The notes below the pieces were generated by a model, which worked only from the letters and a program-made list of their open reading frames with translations, searched no databases and was not told where the DNA came from. This document shows, piece by piece, positions 52,425-61,536 of a stretch of 64,000 nucleotides of DNA. A program made the translations under genes and the position numbers. This stretch comes from Pseudomonadota bacterium. Lineage in GTDB: Bacteria > Pseudomonadota > Gammaproteobacteria > Steroidobacterales > Steroidobacteraceae. The stretch is taken from the NCBI GenBank assembly GCA_021792755.1, contig JAJYUA010000008.1, positions 33,917 through 97,916 of the forward strand, written 5' to 3'. How positions within the stretch are numbered: position 1 is the stretch's first letter; each line of letters opens with the position of its first letter.

Positions 52425-53033
52425 TCAGGCCGGGCGCGCCGGGGGTTCTGCGCTGCCGCGCCTGTGCAGGCGGTTCATCGCCATCCCTGCGCCCTCGAGC
52501 AACATCATGGGAATGACGTCCGCGGCCGCGCTCACCGCCTCCTGGATCAGCGCGGCCTCCGCCTGCGGCGGCCGGCCGAGCACGTAATCCAACACGGTGG
52601 AGCGGTCGACCGGATGCCCGATGCCGATACGCAGCCGCCAGAACTTCTCGCCGAGCCGCGCCATCACGTCGCGCAGACCGTTGTGGCCGCCGGCGCCCCC
52701 TCCTTGCTTCAGCCGCGCCACCCCGGGCGGAAAGTCGAGCTCGTCATGGGCCACCAGGATGGTCTCGGACGCGATCTTGTGGAAACCCGCCAGGCTCTGC
52801 ACCGCGCCGCCGCTCAGGTTCATATACGTCATGGGCTTGAGCAGCCACAGCTCCTGCTCGGCGATGCGCGCCCGGGCCACTTCGCCCTGGTGGCGGGATT
52901 CGCGTTTGAAGCCGGCGCCGGCTCGCCGGGCCAGCTCTTCCACGAAATCGAAGCCGGCGTTGTGGCGGGTGCGCGCGTAGGTGGGGCCGGGATTCCCCAA
53001 CCCCACCACCAGCCTGAGCGGCGTCCCTGACAC
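52425..53033 (-). CDS. pth: peptidyl-tRNA hydrolase
   Basis: The 202-aa enzyme recycles peptidyl-tRNAs released from ribosomes. It shows [22 protein letters not shown] with the catalytic His24, [10 protein letters not shown], the catalytic Asp in [11 protein letters not shown], and the substrate-gate motif [13 protein letters not shown] with RIGIGHP. It is 6 bases after rplY and before ychF. Confidence 0.97.
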   Translation of the reverse strand: MSGTPLRLVVGLGNPGPTYARTRHNAGFDFVEELARRAGAGFKRESRHQGEVARARIAEQELWLLKPMTYMNLSGGAVQSLAGFHKIASETILVAHDELDFPPGVARLKQGGGAGGHNGLRDVMARLGEKFWRLRIGIGHPVDRSTVLDYVLGRPPQAEAALIQEAVSAAADVIPMMLLEGAGMAMNRLHRRGSAEPPARPA

Positions 53034-53039
53034 GGGCGG

Positions 53040-53768
53040 CTACTTCTTGACGCCCTCCTTCTTGGCGGGCGCCGCCTTCTCCTCGCCCTTCTTGGCCTCC
53101 CCGGCGGGTGCGCCGGCCGCAGCCGGCGCCGCGGCGGCAGCACCCTCGACCGGCGCTGCGGCGGCCGCCTCGGCAGCCACCGGCTCGGGCTCGGCGGCAC
53201 GCGGACTGTGGATGGACACCACCGGCGGGTTGCGGTGAGCGAGGTGCGGGATCGTGACGCCCGAGGGCAGCGGGACATCCGCCAGGAACTTCGTCTCGTT
53301 GAGATTCATGTCCGACAGATCGAGCTCGAGGAATTCCGGCAGATCCTTCGGCAGGCAGATCACCTCGACATCCGTGACCATGTGCGAAACGATACCGCCC
53401 TGGACCTTCACGCCGGGGCTTGCGGCCTCGCCCTTGAAGTGGATGGGCAGGTGCAGGCGGATCGGCTCGCTCTCGGTGACGCGCTGCAGATCCACGTGGA
53501 CGATCTGGTGGCGGGCCGGATGCATCTGTACGTCCTTGACGATGGCCGGCTGCGCCGTGCCATCGACCGTGATCTGCACGATCGAGGAATAGAAACGCTC
53601 GTCCTCTATCACGGTGAGCAGCTTGTGATGCTCGAGCGAGAGCGCCTCGGCTTGCAAGTGACCTCCGTAGAGGATGGCGGGAACCCTGCCGGCGTTGCGC
53701 AGGCGGCGGCTCGCACCAGTGCCTTGCGCCCCGCGCGACTCGGCGTCGAAGCTGAATGAAATACGCAT
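53040..53768 (-). CDS. rplY: 50S ribosomal protein L25 / Ctc
   Basis: This 242-aa long-form L25 (Ctc type) binds 5S rRNA. The N-terminal L25 domain starts MRISFSFDAESRGAQGTGASRRLRNAGRVPAILYGG, and the TL5 C-domain includes FKGEAASPGVKVQGGIVSHMVTDVEVICLPKDLPEFLELDLS. The last 55 residues are Ala/Pro/Glu/Lys-rich low complexity. ATG 53768 with TTGGAGA upstream is chosen over TTG 53780. The gene normally follows prs directly; here a group II intron separates the two. Confidence 0.96.
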   Translation of the reverse strand: MRISFSFDAESRGAQGTGASRRLRNAGRVPAILYGGHLQAEALSLEHHKLLTVIEDERFYSSIVQITVDGTAQPAIVKDVQMHPARHQIVHVDLQRVTESEPIRLHLPIHFKGEAASPGVKVQGGIVSHMVTDVEVICLPKDLPEFLELDLSDMNLNETKFLADVPLPSGVTIPHLAHRNPPVVSIHSPRAAEPEPVAAEAAAAAPVEGAAAAAPAAAGAPAGEAKKGEEKAAPAKKEGVKK

Positions 53769-54109
53769 GATGTTCTCCAAGTAACGTCAACAACCCGCCC
53801 GGACCCGCGACCAGATCCCGGCGTACCAAAAGCTCTATCGAACCGTCCAGAACGCCTCGCAACACGATCCTGGCCGGGCGCTCCGGGACACGAGCCGAGG
53901 CGCGAGTCTACAGGGGTTCGCCGCATGCGGCGAACGGCTGCCCAATGACCGATAGCCCGTGCCTGCGCGCAGCAGGGATGCGAGCCCTGCCTGGCACGGC
54001 AGCCAGGAGTCTGTGCCGGTACGCCGCAGAGCAGGGATGGCGCAGCGCAACAGCCTTGCGGCATCCCGGACGGGGCCATCTGCGAGGCACTGTCGGGTAA
54101 GGGACTGGC
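53769..54109. other. rplY leader region with a 20-bp palindrome
   Basis: About 340 bases between the intron 3' side and rplY. A perfect palindrome (GTTCGCCGCA followed by TGCGGCGAAC, 53916-53935) could form a hairpin. No T-run was seen. The region must hold the promoter for rplY-pth-ychF if the intron does not pass prs transcription through. Confidence 0.45.
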
Positions 54110-54155
54110 GCGGTACCGAAAAGGGGTTTCGGTCCGTTTCCAGCCCCTCCCCATG

Positions 54156-54189
54156 GGAACTGCTCGTGAGGCTTTCCCTCAAGCAGCTC
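54156..54189 (-). ncRNA. group II intron domain V
   Basis: A 34-nt hairpin on the minus strand begins GAGCTGCTTGAGG, has a GAAA tetraloop and returns through GCCTCACGAGCAGTTCC, with the small internal bulge usual for domain V. It lies 55 bases after the reverse transcriptase stop, the expected position. Confidence 0.8.
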
Positions 54190-54244
54190 GCCCAATGGGA
54201 TTCCTCGGAAGGGTTATGGGTCGTCGCGGTCATGACGGGGACTT

Positions 54245-55594
54245 TCACGAGAGCTTCCCGAGGCCTGGAAGTGGACGGAGTTTCCAATCCCAGTACAGCC
54301 CGAGAACCCCGTAGAGATATTCGTTACTCCATCGCCGCCAGCCGATGCTGCGCTTTCGCCGCCGCTTGCGTCGGGTCAAGAGCGTACGGACCTTCATTTC
54401 CATGCAGTCGCGGACTTCGCTGAAGGCGCGACTGGAGTTACCAACCCGGAAGTACTCGACCCAGCCGGCGACCGCGGCGTTGATCCTCGTGACGATTGCT
54501 GCGGCAGTTGATGCCCCGCCGCGGGCAATGATGTCACGGATCTTCGCCTTGATCGCCTTACGGGCCTTCTTCTTCGGACTCATGTACACGTAGTATCCGG
54601 CCTTTTCCCGCTTGCGCACACGGCGCAGGTCAAACCCCAGGAACCCGAAGGCTTCGTCCTTCAGCGTGTCCACGATCTTGGTCTTCTCTCGGTTCAGTGT
54701 TACCCCGAGTGGGATGAGCTGTTCCTCGAGCCGTTGCAGGGCACGTTCGGCCCAACCCCGTTTGGTGCGGTGTCCGCTGACGGTGATGCAAATGTCATCG
54801 GCGAACCGATGGTAGTTCACCGCCTCATAGGGGCCTTGCGCCGTCTTGCGACGGATCGCCTCGAACATCCAGTCGATCTCGTTCAAGTAGATATTGGCCG
54901 CCAGGGGACTGAACGGGCCGCCTTGCGGCACCCCGATCTTCCCCGCAACCTTGATAATCTGCTTGATCAGATGCATGACCCGAGGGTCCTGGACTCGCTT
55001 GGCGATCTTGTCCAACAAGATCGAGTGTCGAAGATTGTCAAAATACTTCGACAGATCGACATCAATCACGATGGACATCCGCCGCAACACACTGCGCCTG
55101 ACTTGCGCCAGAGCGTAATGCGGTGATCGCCGAGGGCGGAAGCCGTAGGAGTTCGGGCAGAAGTCGGCCTCAAAGATCGCTTCGAGGATGAGCTTCAGTG
55201 CCCCCTGGACCACGCGGTCGCGGATGCAGGGAATCTGGAGCGTTCTGACTTTCCCGTTCTCTTTCGGTATATCCACCCGGCGATTCGGCTTCGGTTGATA
55301 CCTGCCTGATTCAAGATCGTCCCGAATTTCCGCCAGAACGCCGGCGAGTCCCGATGCCTCGATCACTTCGAAGCTTTGGCCATCGATGCCCGGGGCCCCA
55401 CCGTTCCTCTTGGCAATCCGGTACGCTTCCTCGAGGGTTTGCCTCTTCGACACATGCACGAAGAGCCCCCAGAAGCGATGCGTCTTCTCCGACTTCGCCT
55501 TCCGATAAATGCGTCGCCGCCGTTCCTGCAAATCGAACCGCCGATCCTGCAGCTCAAGCCGCAGCTCCGGCGGATCAATAGGCGCCTTTGTCAT
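54245..55594 (-). CDS. group II intron reverse transcriptase/maturase
   Basis: The 449-aa product has the RT-0 to RT-7 order: GGAPGIDGQSFEVIE, YQPKPNRRVDIPKENGKVRTLQIPCIRDRVVQGAL, FCPNSYGFRPRRSPHYAL, DVDLSKYFDNLRHSILLDKIA, GVPQGGPFSPLAANIYLNEID. The active site is YHRFADDICITVSG, FADD rather than the common YADD. The maturase domain follows (AAIVTRINAAVAGWVEYFRVGNSSRAFSEVRDCMEMKVRTLL). No HNH endonuclease domain is present. It splices the intron and primes reverse transcription into DNA. Confidence 0.94.
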   Translation of the reverse strand: MTKAPIDPPELRLELQDRRFDLQERRRRIYRKAKSEKTHRFWGLFVHVSKRQTLEEAYRIAKRNGGAPGIDGQSFEVIEASGLAGVLAEIRDDLESGRYQPKPNRRVDIPKENGKVRTLQIPCIRDRVVQGALKLILEAIFEADFCPNSYGFRPRRSPHYALAQVRRSVLRRMSIVIDVDLSKYFDNLRHSILLDKIAKRVQDPRVMHLIKQIIKVAGKIGVPQGGPFSPLAANIYLNEIDWMFEAIRRKTAQGPYEAVNYHRFADDICITVSGHRTKRGWAERALQRLEEQLIPLGVTLNREKTKIVDTLKDEAFGFLGFDLRRVRKREKAGYYVYMSPKKKARKAIKAKIRDIIARGGASTAAAIVTRINAAVAGWVEYFRVGNSSRAFSEVRDCMEMKVRTLLTRRKRRRKRSIGWRRWSNEYLYGVLGLYWDWKLRPLPGLGKLS

Positions 55595-56124
55595 CTCGCC
55601 CCTGCCTCACCTTGACGAACGCAATACCCACCGGTCCGGGCCCTTCCCTCCAGGCGCGTTTTGCTGCACGCCCCTCATCGGTACTGCGGCCGGATCCGCC
55701 ACCCTGATGTCTACCGCCGCCCTTCCCACTCACGGTTATGGCCGCGGCCTCCTCGACGGGCTTTCCCCGCCGGACATCGAGGGCTTCTCCAGTTTCCACG
55801 TCTTCAGTCATACCCTGTCGCCGCTGATACCCCGCCGGTGGGAGCCGCCGCATCGGACTCTTGTCGCTCGGCTCCTGCTGCCTTCGCACGTTATCGACCG
55901 TCTCGGCCACCGGAGAACCGTGTTACGAGGCTACATCTGCGTTCACTGTACGTTGCAACCGGGTACTTTGCGCATCCTCCTTTTCAGAGAATGTTGTCGG
56001 AGGGCTCCGCCGTGCAGGTTTCCCATCACGGCGCCTCCCAAGCTACGAGGGCTGAGTCTTTTACCCTCGGTCGGACTTTCACCGACTTGAAGACGTGTCC
56101 TTCTCTGGACACGCCTACAGTCCA

Positions 56125-57081
56125 TCAATCCACATACAGCGAGCTCACCGACTCCTCGTCGCGGATGCGGCGGATGGTCTCGGCGAGCAGCGCCGCCACC
56201 GACAACTGGCGGATCCGGCCGCAGCCGCGGGCGGCCTCGGACAGCGGGATGGTGTCGGTCACCATCAGCTCATCGAGCGCCGAACGCGATATCTTCTGCA
56301 CCGCGTCGCCCGAGAGCACCGGATGGGTGATGTAGGCGACCACCCTTTCGGCACCCTCGTCCTTCAGCGCCTGCGCGGCCTGGCACAGCGTCCCGGCCGT
56401 ATCCACCATGTCGTCGACCAGCACGCAGGTCTTGCCGCTGACTTCGCCGATGATGTTCATCACCTTCGACTCGTTCGGGCGCGGGCGGCGCTTGTCGATG
56501 ATGGCGAGCTCCGCATCATCGAGGCGCTTGGCGAAGGCCCGCGCCCGCACTACGCCGCCGACGTCGGGCGACACAATGACCACGTTGCGGTATGCCTGCT
56601 TCCACGCGTCCCCGAGCAGGACCGGGGAGGCGTATACGTTGTCCACGGGGATGTCGAAAAAGCCCTGGATCTGATCGGCGTGCAGATCGACGGTCAGCAG
56701 CCGGTTGACGCCCGCGATCGACAGCATATTGGCGACCAGGCGCGCACTGATCGCAGAGCGCGTCGCCCGCGGCCGGCGATCCTGCCGTGAATAGCCGAAA
56801 TAAGGCACCACCGCCGTGATGCGCGCGGCAGAGGCGCGCCGGCACGCGTCCACCATGACCAGCAGCTCCATGAGCGTGTCATTGGTCGGCGGGCAGGTCG
56901 GCTGCACGATGAACACGTCGCGTCCGCGCACGTTCTCCATCAGCTCGACGTTGATCTCCCCGTCGCTGAAACGGCCGACATATGCCCGTCCGAGCGGCGT
57001 CTGCAGATGGCGCACGATGGCGCTCGCCAACGTCGGATTGGCATTACCGGCAAACACCGCCAATGTGTCGCTCGTGCTCAT
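56125..57081 (-). CDS. prs: ribose-phosphate pyrophosphokinase
   Basis: The 318-aa PRPP synthase makes PRPP from ribose 5-phosphate and ATP. It has [105 protein letters not shown] (PRPP loop) and the C-terminal SVSSLYVD. It is downstream of ispE and tRNA-Gln. The group II intron begins within about 15 bases of its stop codon. Confidence 0.97.
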   Translation of the reverse strand: MSTSDTLAVFAGNANPTLASAIVRHLQTPLGRAYVGRFSDGEINVELMENVRGRDVFIVQPTCPPTNDTLMELLVMVDACRRASAARITAVVPYFGYSRQDRRPRATRSAISARLVANMLSIAGVNRLLTVDLHADQIQGFFDIPVDNVYASPVLLGDAWKQAYRNVVIVSPDVGGVVRARAFAKRLDDAELAIIDKRRPRPNESKVMNIIGEVSGKTCVLVDDMVDTAGTLCQAAQALKDEGAERVVAYITHPVLSGDAVQKISRSALDELMVTDTIPLSEAARGCGRIRQLSVAALLAETIRRIRDEESVSSLYVD

Positions 57082-57134
57082 GGTGTCTTACGTCAACCGC
57101 TCCCGGCGGCGGCATGCCGCCGCCGGCCTCGAAC

Positions 57135-57209
57135 TGGCTGGGGTGGGAGGATTCGAACCTCCGAATGGCGGGATCAAAACCCGCTGCCTTACCACTTGGC
57201 GACACCCCA
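57135..57209 (-). tRNA. tRNA-Gln (TTG)
   Basis: A 75-nt minus-strand gene: acceptor TGGGGTG/CACCCCA, anticodon loop TTTTGAT with anticodon TTG, T-arm GGAGG-TTCGAAT-CCTCC, encoded CCA. It lies between ispE and prs, as in many gammaproteobacteria. Confidence 0.97.
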
Positions 57210-57248
57210 GCATTGAAACCAACTTCAGAGAAGAACTTTAGAGCCGAA

Positions 57249-58136
57249 TCATCGCGCTGACTTCTGGAGGAGGGCGCGCACGGGAGATACGTTCAGACCG
57301 CGCGCCACGAAGCCCCGCCACCGGTCCGGGACGCGCGCCGCGATTCGCTCCGCCTCGGCGGCGGTCGCCAGCGGTGCAAAGATACAGGAGCCGGTTCCCG
57401 TAAGCCTCGCCGGAGCGTGCCGCGAATCCCTCGGCAGCTGCCCGCCCAGCCAATCGAGCGCCTCGGCCACCTCGGGCCAGCGCGCCCGCACAACCGGCTC
57501 GCAATCGTTGCTTCCACCGGTCTCGAAAAAGGCGCGTATTGTGATGAGGGGCGAATTTCGTGTCAATTCAGGGCTCTGGAACACCTCGCGCGTGGCGACG
57601 CTCACCCCTGGGCGGATGAGCACATACCAGCGCTCAGGCAGCTCAATCGGCGTCAGCCGCTCGCCCACGCCCTCGGCCCAGGCCGAAAAACCTCTAACGA
57701 ATACAGGCACATCCGCGCCCAATGGAAGCCCCAGCCGGGCAAGCTCGTCCACGGTCAGCCGGCAATCCCAGAGATGATTCAGGGCGAGCAGCGTCGTCGC
57801 CGCGTCGGTGCTGCCTCCACCGAGCCCTCCCCCGATGGGGATGCGCTTGACCACCCGGATGGCGGCCCCCAGACCGGTGCCGGTCGCCGCCTGCAGCGCG
57901 CGGGCCGCCCGCAACGTCAGGTCCGCTTCGGGCTCGACCTCCCGCGGCCCCTCCCGGCGCTCGATGAGCCCATCCTCACGCACCTCGATCCCCAAAGTGT
58001 CGCAGAGGTCGATGAGTTGGAACAGGGTCTGCAGCTCGTGATAGCCGTCGTGCCGCCGGCCGGTCACGTGCAGAAAGAGATTCAGCTTGGCCGGCGCCGG
58101 CCACTGGGTTTCCCGAGGGTTTGCTGCAGCGCTCAT
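57249..58136 (-). CDS. ispE: 4-diphosphocytidyl-2-C-methyl-D-erythritol kinase
   Basis: IspE phosphorylates CDP-methylerythritol in the MEP isoprenoid pathway. The 295-aa GHMP kinase shows WPAPAKLNLFLHVTGRRHDGYHELQTLFQLID, the ATP motif KRIPIGGGLGGGSTDAATTL, GADVPVFVRG and the C-terminal ARLTGTGSCIFA. ATG 58136 (MSAAANP) is preferred over TTG 58151. It is followed by tRNA-Gln and prs. Confidence 0.96.
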   Translation of the reverse strand: MSAAANPRETQWPAPAKLNLFLHVTGRRHDGYHELQTLFQLIDLCDTLGIEVREDGLIERREGPREVEPEADLTLRAARALQAATGTGLGAAIRVVKRIPIGGGLGGGSTDAATTLLALNHLWDCRLTVDELARLGLPLGADVPVFVRGFSAWAEGVGERLTPIELPERWYVLIRPGVSVATREVFQSPELTRNSPLITIRAFFETGGSNDCEPVVRARWPEVAEALDWLGGQLPRDSRHAPARLTGTGSCIFAPLATAAEAERIAARVPDRWRGFVARGLNVSPVRALLQKSAR

Positions 58137-58256
58137 ACTCGTGAAGGGCAATCTCGCAGGGTTTCCCGGAAGGTTCCTGGTGCATTCGTCCTGGCGAAAG
58201 AGGACCTCAGAGGTCTGTTCGAATCTCGCGGCGACCCGGCTGCGAGCCCGCCCCTC

Positions 58257-58859
58257 TCATTGCAGGCGCCACGCGTCCACCACCATTCGCAATCTCACCC
58301 CGGCGCGCCTCACGGTCAGCAATCTCGGCAGCCAGTCGGCGCCGACCGGCATGTACGAGTGGTACTCGATCGACCAGCCGCCCTGGCGCAACCTCGTGGG
58401 ACGCTGCTCGGCATCCAGCACCACCGAGGCCGGCGTGCCGGGATCGGGCACCCCGAGAACCCAATAGCGCAGGCTCTGAAGCGGCGGCTCGAACCCCAGC
58501 TGACGCACCAGGACCTCGCGCGCCGCGGCATTGCCCAGATGTCGTCCATGCGGGGTGATGACGCTGAGACTCGCCCCATCGGCGGTCACTTGCGCGGCAT
58601 CCGCGCCGAGCGGTCCGCTCAGGATCATCCGGGTCCGCGTCCCGTTCTGCGCCCAGCGGATATTCGCGTCGAATCCCCGCTGCTCGACCGCCACCGCCAC
58701 ACGGCCGGTCAGATGGAAGGTGCCGAGCGATTGCAGCTCGGGCCGCCGCACACTCCAGGCCATCGGCGGCGCGGGCGGCACCGACACGGTCTGGCAGGCC
58801 GTGAGCGCCAGGGCTGCCAGCCCGAGCAGCGCCGCAGGAAGGGAGATTCGCCGTGACAT
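58257..58859 (-). CDS. lolB: outer-membrane lipoprotein LolB
   Basis: LolB accepts lipoproteins from periplasmic LolA and inserts them in the outer membrane. The 200-aa product has a lipobox (LAALALTACQ, Cys22). The mature barrel includes TFHLTGRVAVAVEQRGFDANIRWAQNGTRTRMILSGPLG, SLRYWVLGVPDP and GWSIEYHSYM. It is 105 bases before ispE, the usual lolB-ispE order. The divergent hemA that often lies upstream is absent; prfA takes that place. Confidence 0.94.
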   Translation of the reverse strand: MSRRISLPAALLGLAALALTACQTVSVPPAPPMAWSVRRPELQSLGTFHLTGRVAVAVEQRGFDANIRWAQNGTRTRMILSGPLGADAAQVTADGASLSVITPHGRHLGNAAAREVLVRQLGFEPPLQSLRYWVLGVPDPGTPASVVLDAEQRPTRLRQGGWSIEYHSYMPVGADWLPRLLTVRRAGVRLRMVVDAWRLQ

Positions 58860-58976
58860 GCCCGCGCACTATAGAGGCTCGGCTGCGATCCCGCACGGAA
58901 CCTTGGCCGATGCCGCTCGCCTTGTGGCGCATGGCCCAATCCCGGAGAATGCCGCGCCCCGACTCGCCCCAGCACC

Positions 58977-60071
58977 ATGAAGGACTCCATCCGCCAACGG
59001 CTCGAGAAGCTTTCCGATCGATACGAGGAGGTCGGGCGGCTGCTCGCCTCGCCCGATCTCGATGGGGGCTCGGCGCAGTTTCGCGACCTCTCGGTCGAAT
59101 ACTCGCGCCTGCAGCCGCTCGCCGAGCGGCTGCAGGCCTATCGCGCCCTCGAGCGCGACCTGGCCGCCGCGCGCGACATGCTCTGCGACGCCGACCCCGG
59201 CATGCGCGCGCTTGGGGCCGAGGAGCAGGCCCGCGCTCAGGCGGCGCTCGCGGCGGCGGAGGAAGGTCTGAATGCCCTGCTGCTGCCGCAGGACCCCCGG
59301 GACGAGAAGAACATCTTTCTCGAGATCCGCGCCGGCACCGGCGGGGATGAGGCCGCCCTGTTTGCAGGCGACCTGTTCCGCATGTATACCCGCTATGCCG
59401 AGTCCAAGGGATTCGCGGTGGAGGTGCTGAGCGAGAGCCTGGGCGAGCATGGCGGCTACCGGGAGATCATCAGCCGGATCGCCGGTCGCGGGGCCTTCTC
59501 GCGGCTGAAGTTCGAATCCGGCGCGCACCGCGTGCAGCGCGTGCCGGCCACCGAAGCCCAGGGGCGCATCCACACCTCGGCGTGCACCGTCGCCATCCTG
59601 CCGGAGCTCGATGAGATCGGGGACATCGAGATCAATCCGGCGGACCTGCGCATCGATACTTACCGCTCCTCGGGCGCCGGCGGCCAGCACGTCAACAAGA
59701 CAGACTCCGCGGTGCGCATCACCCACCTGCCGACCGGCATCGTGGTGGAGTGTCAAGACGAGCGCTCCCAGCACAAGAATCGCTCGCGCGCCATGTCACT
59801 GCTGCGCGCGCGCCTGCTCGCGGCCGAGCAGGAAAAGCAGCAGAGCGCGCAGGCCCATTCGCGCCGCCTGCAGGTCGGCAGCGGCGACCGCTCCGAGCGC
59901 ATCCGCACATACAACTTCCCGCAAGGGCGGGTCACCGACCACCGCATCAATTTGACCCTCTACAAGCTGCAACAGGTCATGAACGGCGAGCTCGACGAGT
60001 TGCTCGATGCACTCGCGCACGAGCACCAGGCCGAGCTGCTCGCCGAGATGGGTGAGGGCGAGCCGCGATAG
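58977..60071 (+). CDS. prfA: peptide chain release factor 1
   Basis: The 364-aa RF1 terminates translation at UAA and UAG. It has the codon-recognition loop [17 protein letters not shown] (PAT motif) and the catalytic GGQ motif [24 protein letters not shown]. The length matches RF1. The GGQ glutamine is the substrate of PrmC, encoded 1.4 kb away on the other strand. It is divergent from lolB. Confidence 0.97.
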   Translation: MKDSIRQRLEKLSDRYEEVGRLLASPDLDGGSAQFRDLSVEYSRLQPLAERLQAYRALERDLAAARDMLCDADPGMRALGAEEQARAQAALAAAEEGLNALLLPQDPRDEKNIFLEIRAGTGGDEAALFAGDLFRMYTRYAESKGFAVEVLSESLGEHGGYREIISRIAGRGAFSRLKFESGAHRVQRVPATEAQGRIHTSACTVAILPELDEIGDIEINPADLRIDTYRSSGAGGQHVNKTDSAVRITHLPTGIVVECQDERSQHKNRSRAMSLLRARLLAAEQEKQQSAQAHSRRLQVGSGDRSERIRTYNFPQGRVTDHRINLTLYKLQQVMNGELDELLDALAHEHQAELLAEMGEGEPR

Positions 60072-60207
60072 CGGCGACCGGCCAGGATGGCTGGGCTGGG
60101 GGCGCTGCCGCCAGGGAAGGCCGACGTGATGCGCCTGATTCGCGATAGTGGCGGGCCTCGGGGCGGATGATCGGGCCGTAGGGCGGTCCGGGGCCAGGGG
60201 AAAGGGC

Positions 60208-60963
60208 TCAATTGCGGCGGATCCGGCCGGCGCGCGCCGCAGGCTCTGGCGGGCCGATGCCGCGCAGGTACGCCGGCCCGCCGAGGTCGGCCATCTGGTG
60301 CAGCAGCCACTGCTGCCGCCACAGCACGAAGCGCGACGGTCGCTCGACATGCCAGTGCACCGGATCGGGCAGCACCGCCGCGAGCAGCGCCGCCTGATCG
60401 GCCGTCAGGCGCGACGCGGGCTCGTGGAAAAACCTCTCCGAAGCCGCCTGAACGCCGTAGATGCCACGGCCGAACTGGGCGATGTTCAAGTACACGGCAA
60501 GCACGCGCTGCTTGGGCCACAGCACATCGATCAGCACGGTGAGGTACGCCTCGATCCCCTTCCTCACCCAGCTGCGCCCGTCCCACAAGAAGAGGTTCTT
60601 CGCCACCTGCTGGGTGATGGTGCTCGCGCCCCGGAGCTTGCCGCCGCGCTCATAGGTCCGGATCGCCTCCTCGATGGCCTGGAGGTCGAAGCCGTGGTTG
60701 AACGGGAAGGTCTGATCCTCGGAGGCTACCGCGGCAATGCCGGCCTCGGGCGAGATCCGCCGGTAGCCTACCCAACGATAGTCGGTGCGGTAGTCCCGCT
60801 CGCCGGCGCCTAGCGCATGCCATTTCGCTTCCAGCATCATGGCGCTGGTCACGGGCGCAACCCACCGCAGCAGCAGCACAGGCACCGCCGTGATCACGAT
60901 CCAGGCGAGCGCCGCCTGGATGAGCGCCCGGCGCAGCCGGCCCCCGGCCCTCTTCTTCGCCAT
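60208..60963 (-). CDS. mtgA: monofunctional peptidoglycan glycosyltransferase
   Basis: The 251-aa product is a GT51 enzyme that polymerises lipid II. After a cytoplasmic basic start there is one membrane helix (ALAWIVITAVPVLLLRWVAPV). The catalytic motifs follow: ASEDQTFPFNHGFD, RGASTITQQVAKNLFLWDGRSWVRKGIEAYLTVLID, VYLNIAQFGRGIYGVQAASERFF. It has no transpeptidase domain. The length is typical of MtgA. Confidence 0.95.
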   Translation of the reverse strand: MAKKRAGGRLRRALIQAALAWIVITAVPVLLLRWVAPVTSAMMLEAKWHALGAGERDYRTDYRWVGYRRISPEAGIAAVASEDQTFPFNHGFDLQAIEEAIRTYERGGKLRGASTITQQVAKNLFLWDGRSWVRKGIEAYLTVLIDVLWPKQRVLAVYLNIAQFGRGIYGVQAASERFFHEPASRLTADQAALLAAVLPDPVHWHVERPSRFVLWRQQWLLHQMADLGGPAYLRGIGPPEPAARAGRIRRN

Positions 60964-61014
60964 ACCCCGACGCGGGTCAGCTCGAGCGATCCGGCGGGGG
61001 TATCAAGACACGAC

Positions 61015-61536
61015 TCAAGCGGCCGCGTCGACCCGCCGCGCCGACACGACCACCACATCCTCCATCGGCGCGTCCTGGTAGCCCTTGCGCCGGCCGGTCT
61101 GCACGCTGGCGATCTTGTCGACCACCTCCATCCCCTCGGTCACCCGGGCGAACACCGCGTAGCCGAAATCACGCGCGCTGTGATCGAGAAATGCGTTGTC
61201 GGTGAGATTGACGAAGAACTGCGAGGTCGCGCTGTCCACCACGCTGGTGCGCGCCATGGACAGAGTCCCGCGAGTGTTCTTCAACCCGTTTTGAGCCTCG
61301 TTGCGGATGGGGGCGCGGGTCTGCTTGTTGCGGAACTCCTTGTCGAGTCCACCGCCCTGGATCACGAAGCCCGGCACGATGCGATGAAAGACCGTGCCGT
61401 CGAAGAAACCCTCGTCCACGTAACCGAGGAAGTTCGCCACCGTCACCGGCGCCTCCTTGGGAAACAGTTCCACCGTGAAGCCGCCGTGGGAGGTCTCGAA
61501 TCGAATCAGGGAATTCTGGGTCGAACTTTGGGCCAT
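61015..61536 (-). CDS. ppiB: cyclophilin-type peptidyl-prolyl isomerase
   Basis: The 173-aa cytoplasmic cyclophilin has FETSHGGFTVELFPKEAPVTVANFLGYVDEGFFDGTVFHRIVPGFVIQGGG, RGTLSMART, and DSATSQFFVNLTDNAFLD, with the active-site Arg (HRI) and Gln (SQFF). It has no signal peptide. Its start overlaps the 3' end of prmC by 31 bases; GGAGGGG four bases upstream supports ATG 61536. Confidence 0.95.
   Translation of the reverse strand: MAQSSTQNSLIRFETSHGGFTVELFPKEAPVTVANFLGYVDEGFFDGTVFHRIVPGFVIQGGGLDKEFRNKQTRAPIRNEAQNGLKNTRGTLSMARTSVVDSATSQFFVNLTDNAFLDHSARDFGYAVFARVTEGMEVVDKIASVQTGRRKGYQDAPMEDVVVVSARRVDAAA

Larger units (their letters stand above)
54110..56115 (-). mobile_element. group II intron between prs and rplY
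   Basis: A minus-strand intron of about 2 kb. Evidence: an intact reverse transcriptase ORF; a domain V-like hairpin after it (GAGCTGCTTGAGG-GAAA-GCCTCACGAGCAGTTCC, 54189-54156); and at the 5' side, just after the prs stop, the domain I-like stretch AAGTCGGTGAAAGTCCGACC. Exact ends are uncertain: the 5' end is near 56105-56115 and the 3' end near 54105-54120. Confidence 0.78.
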
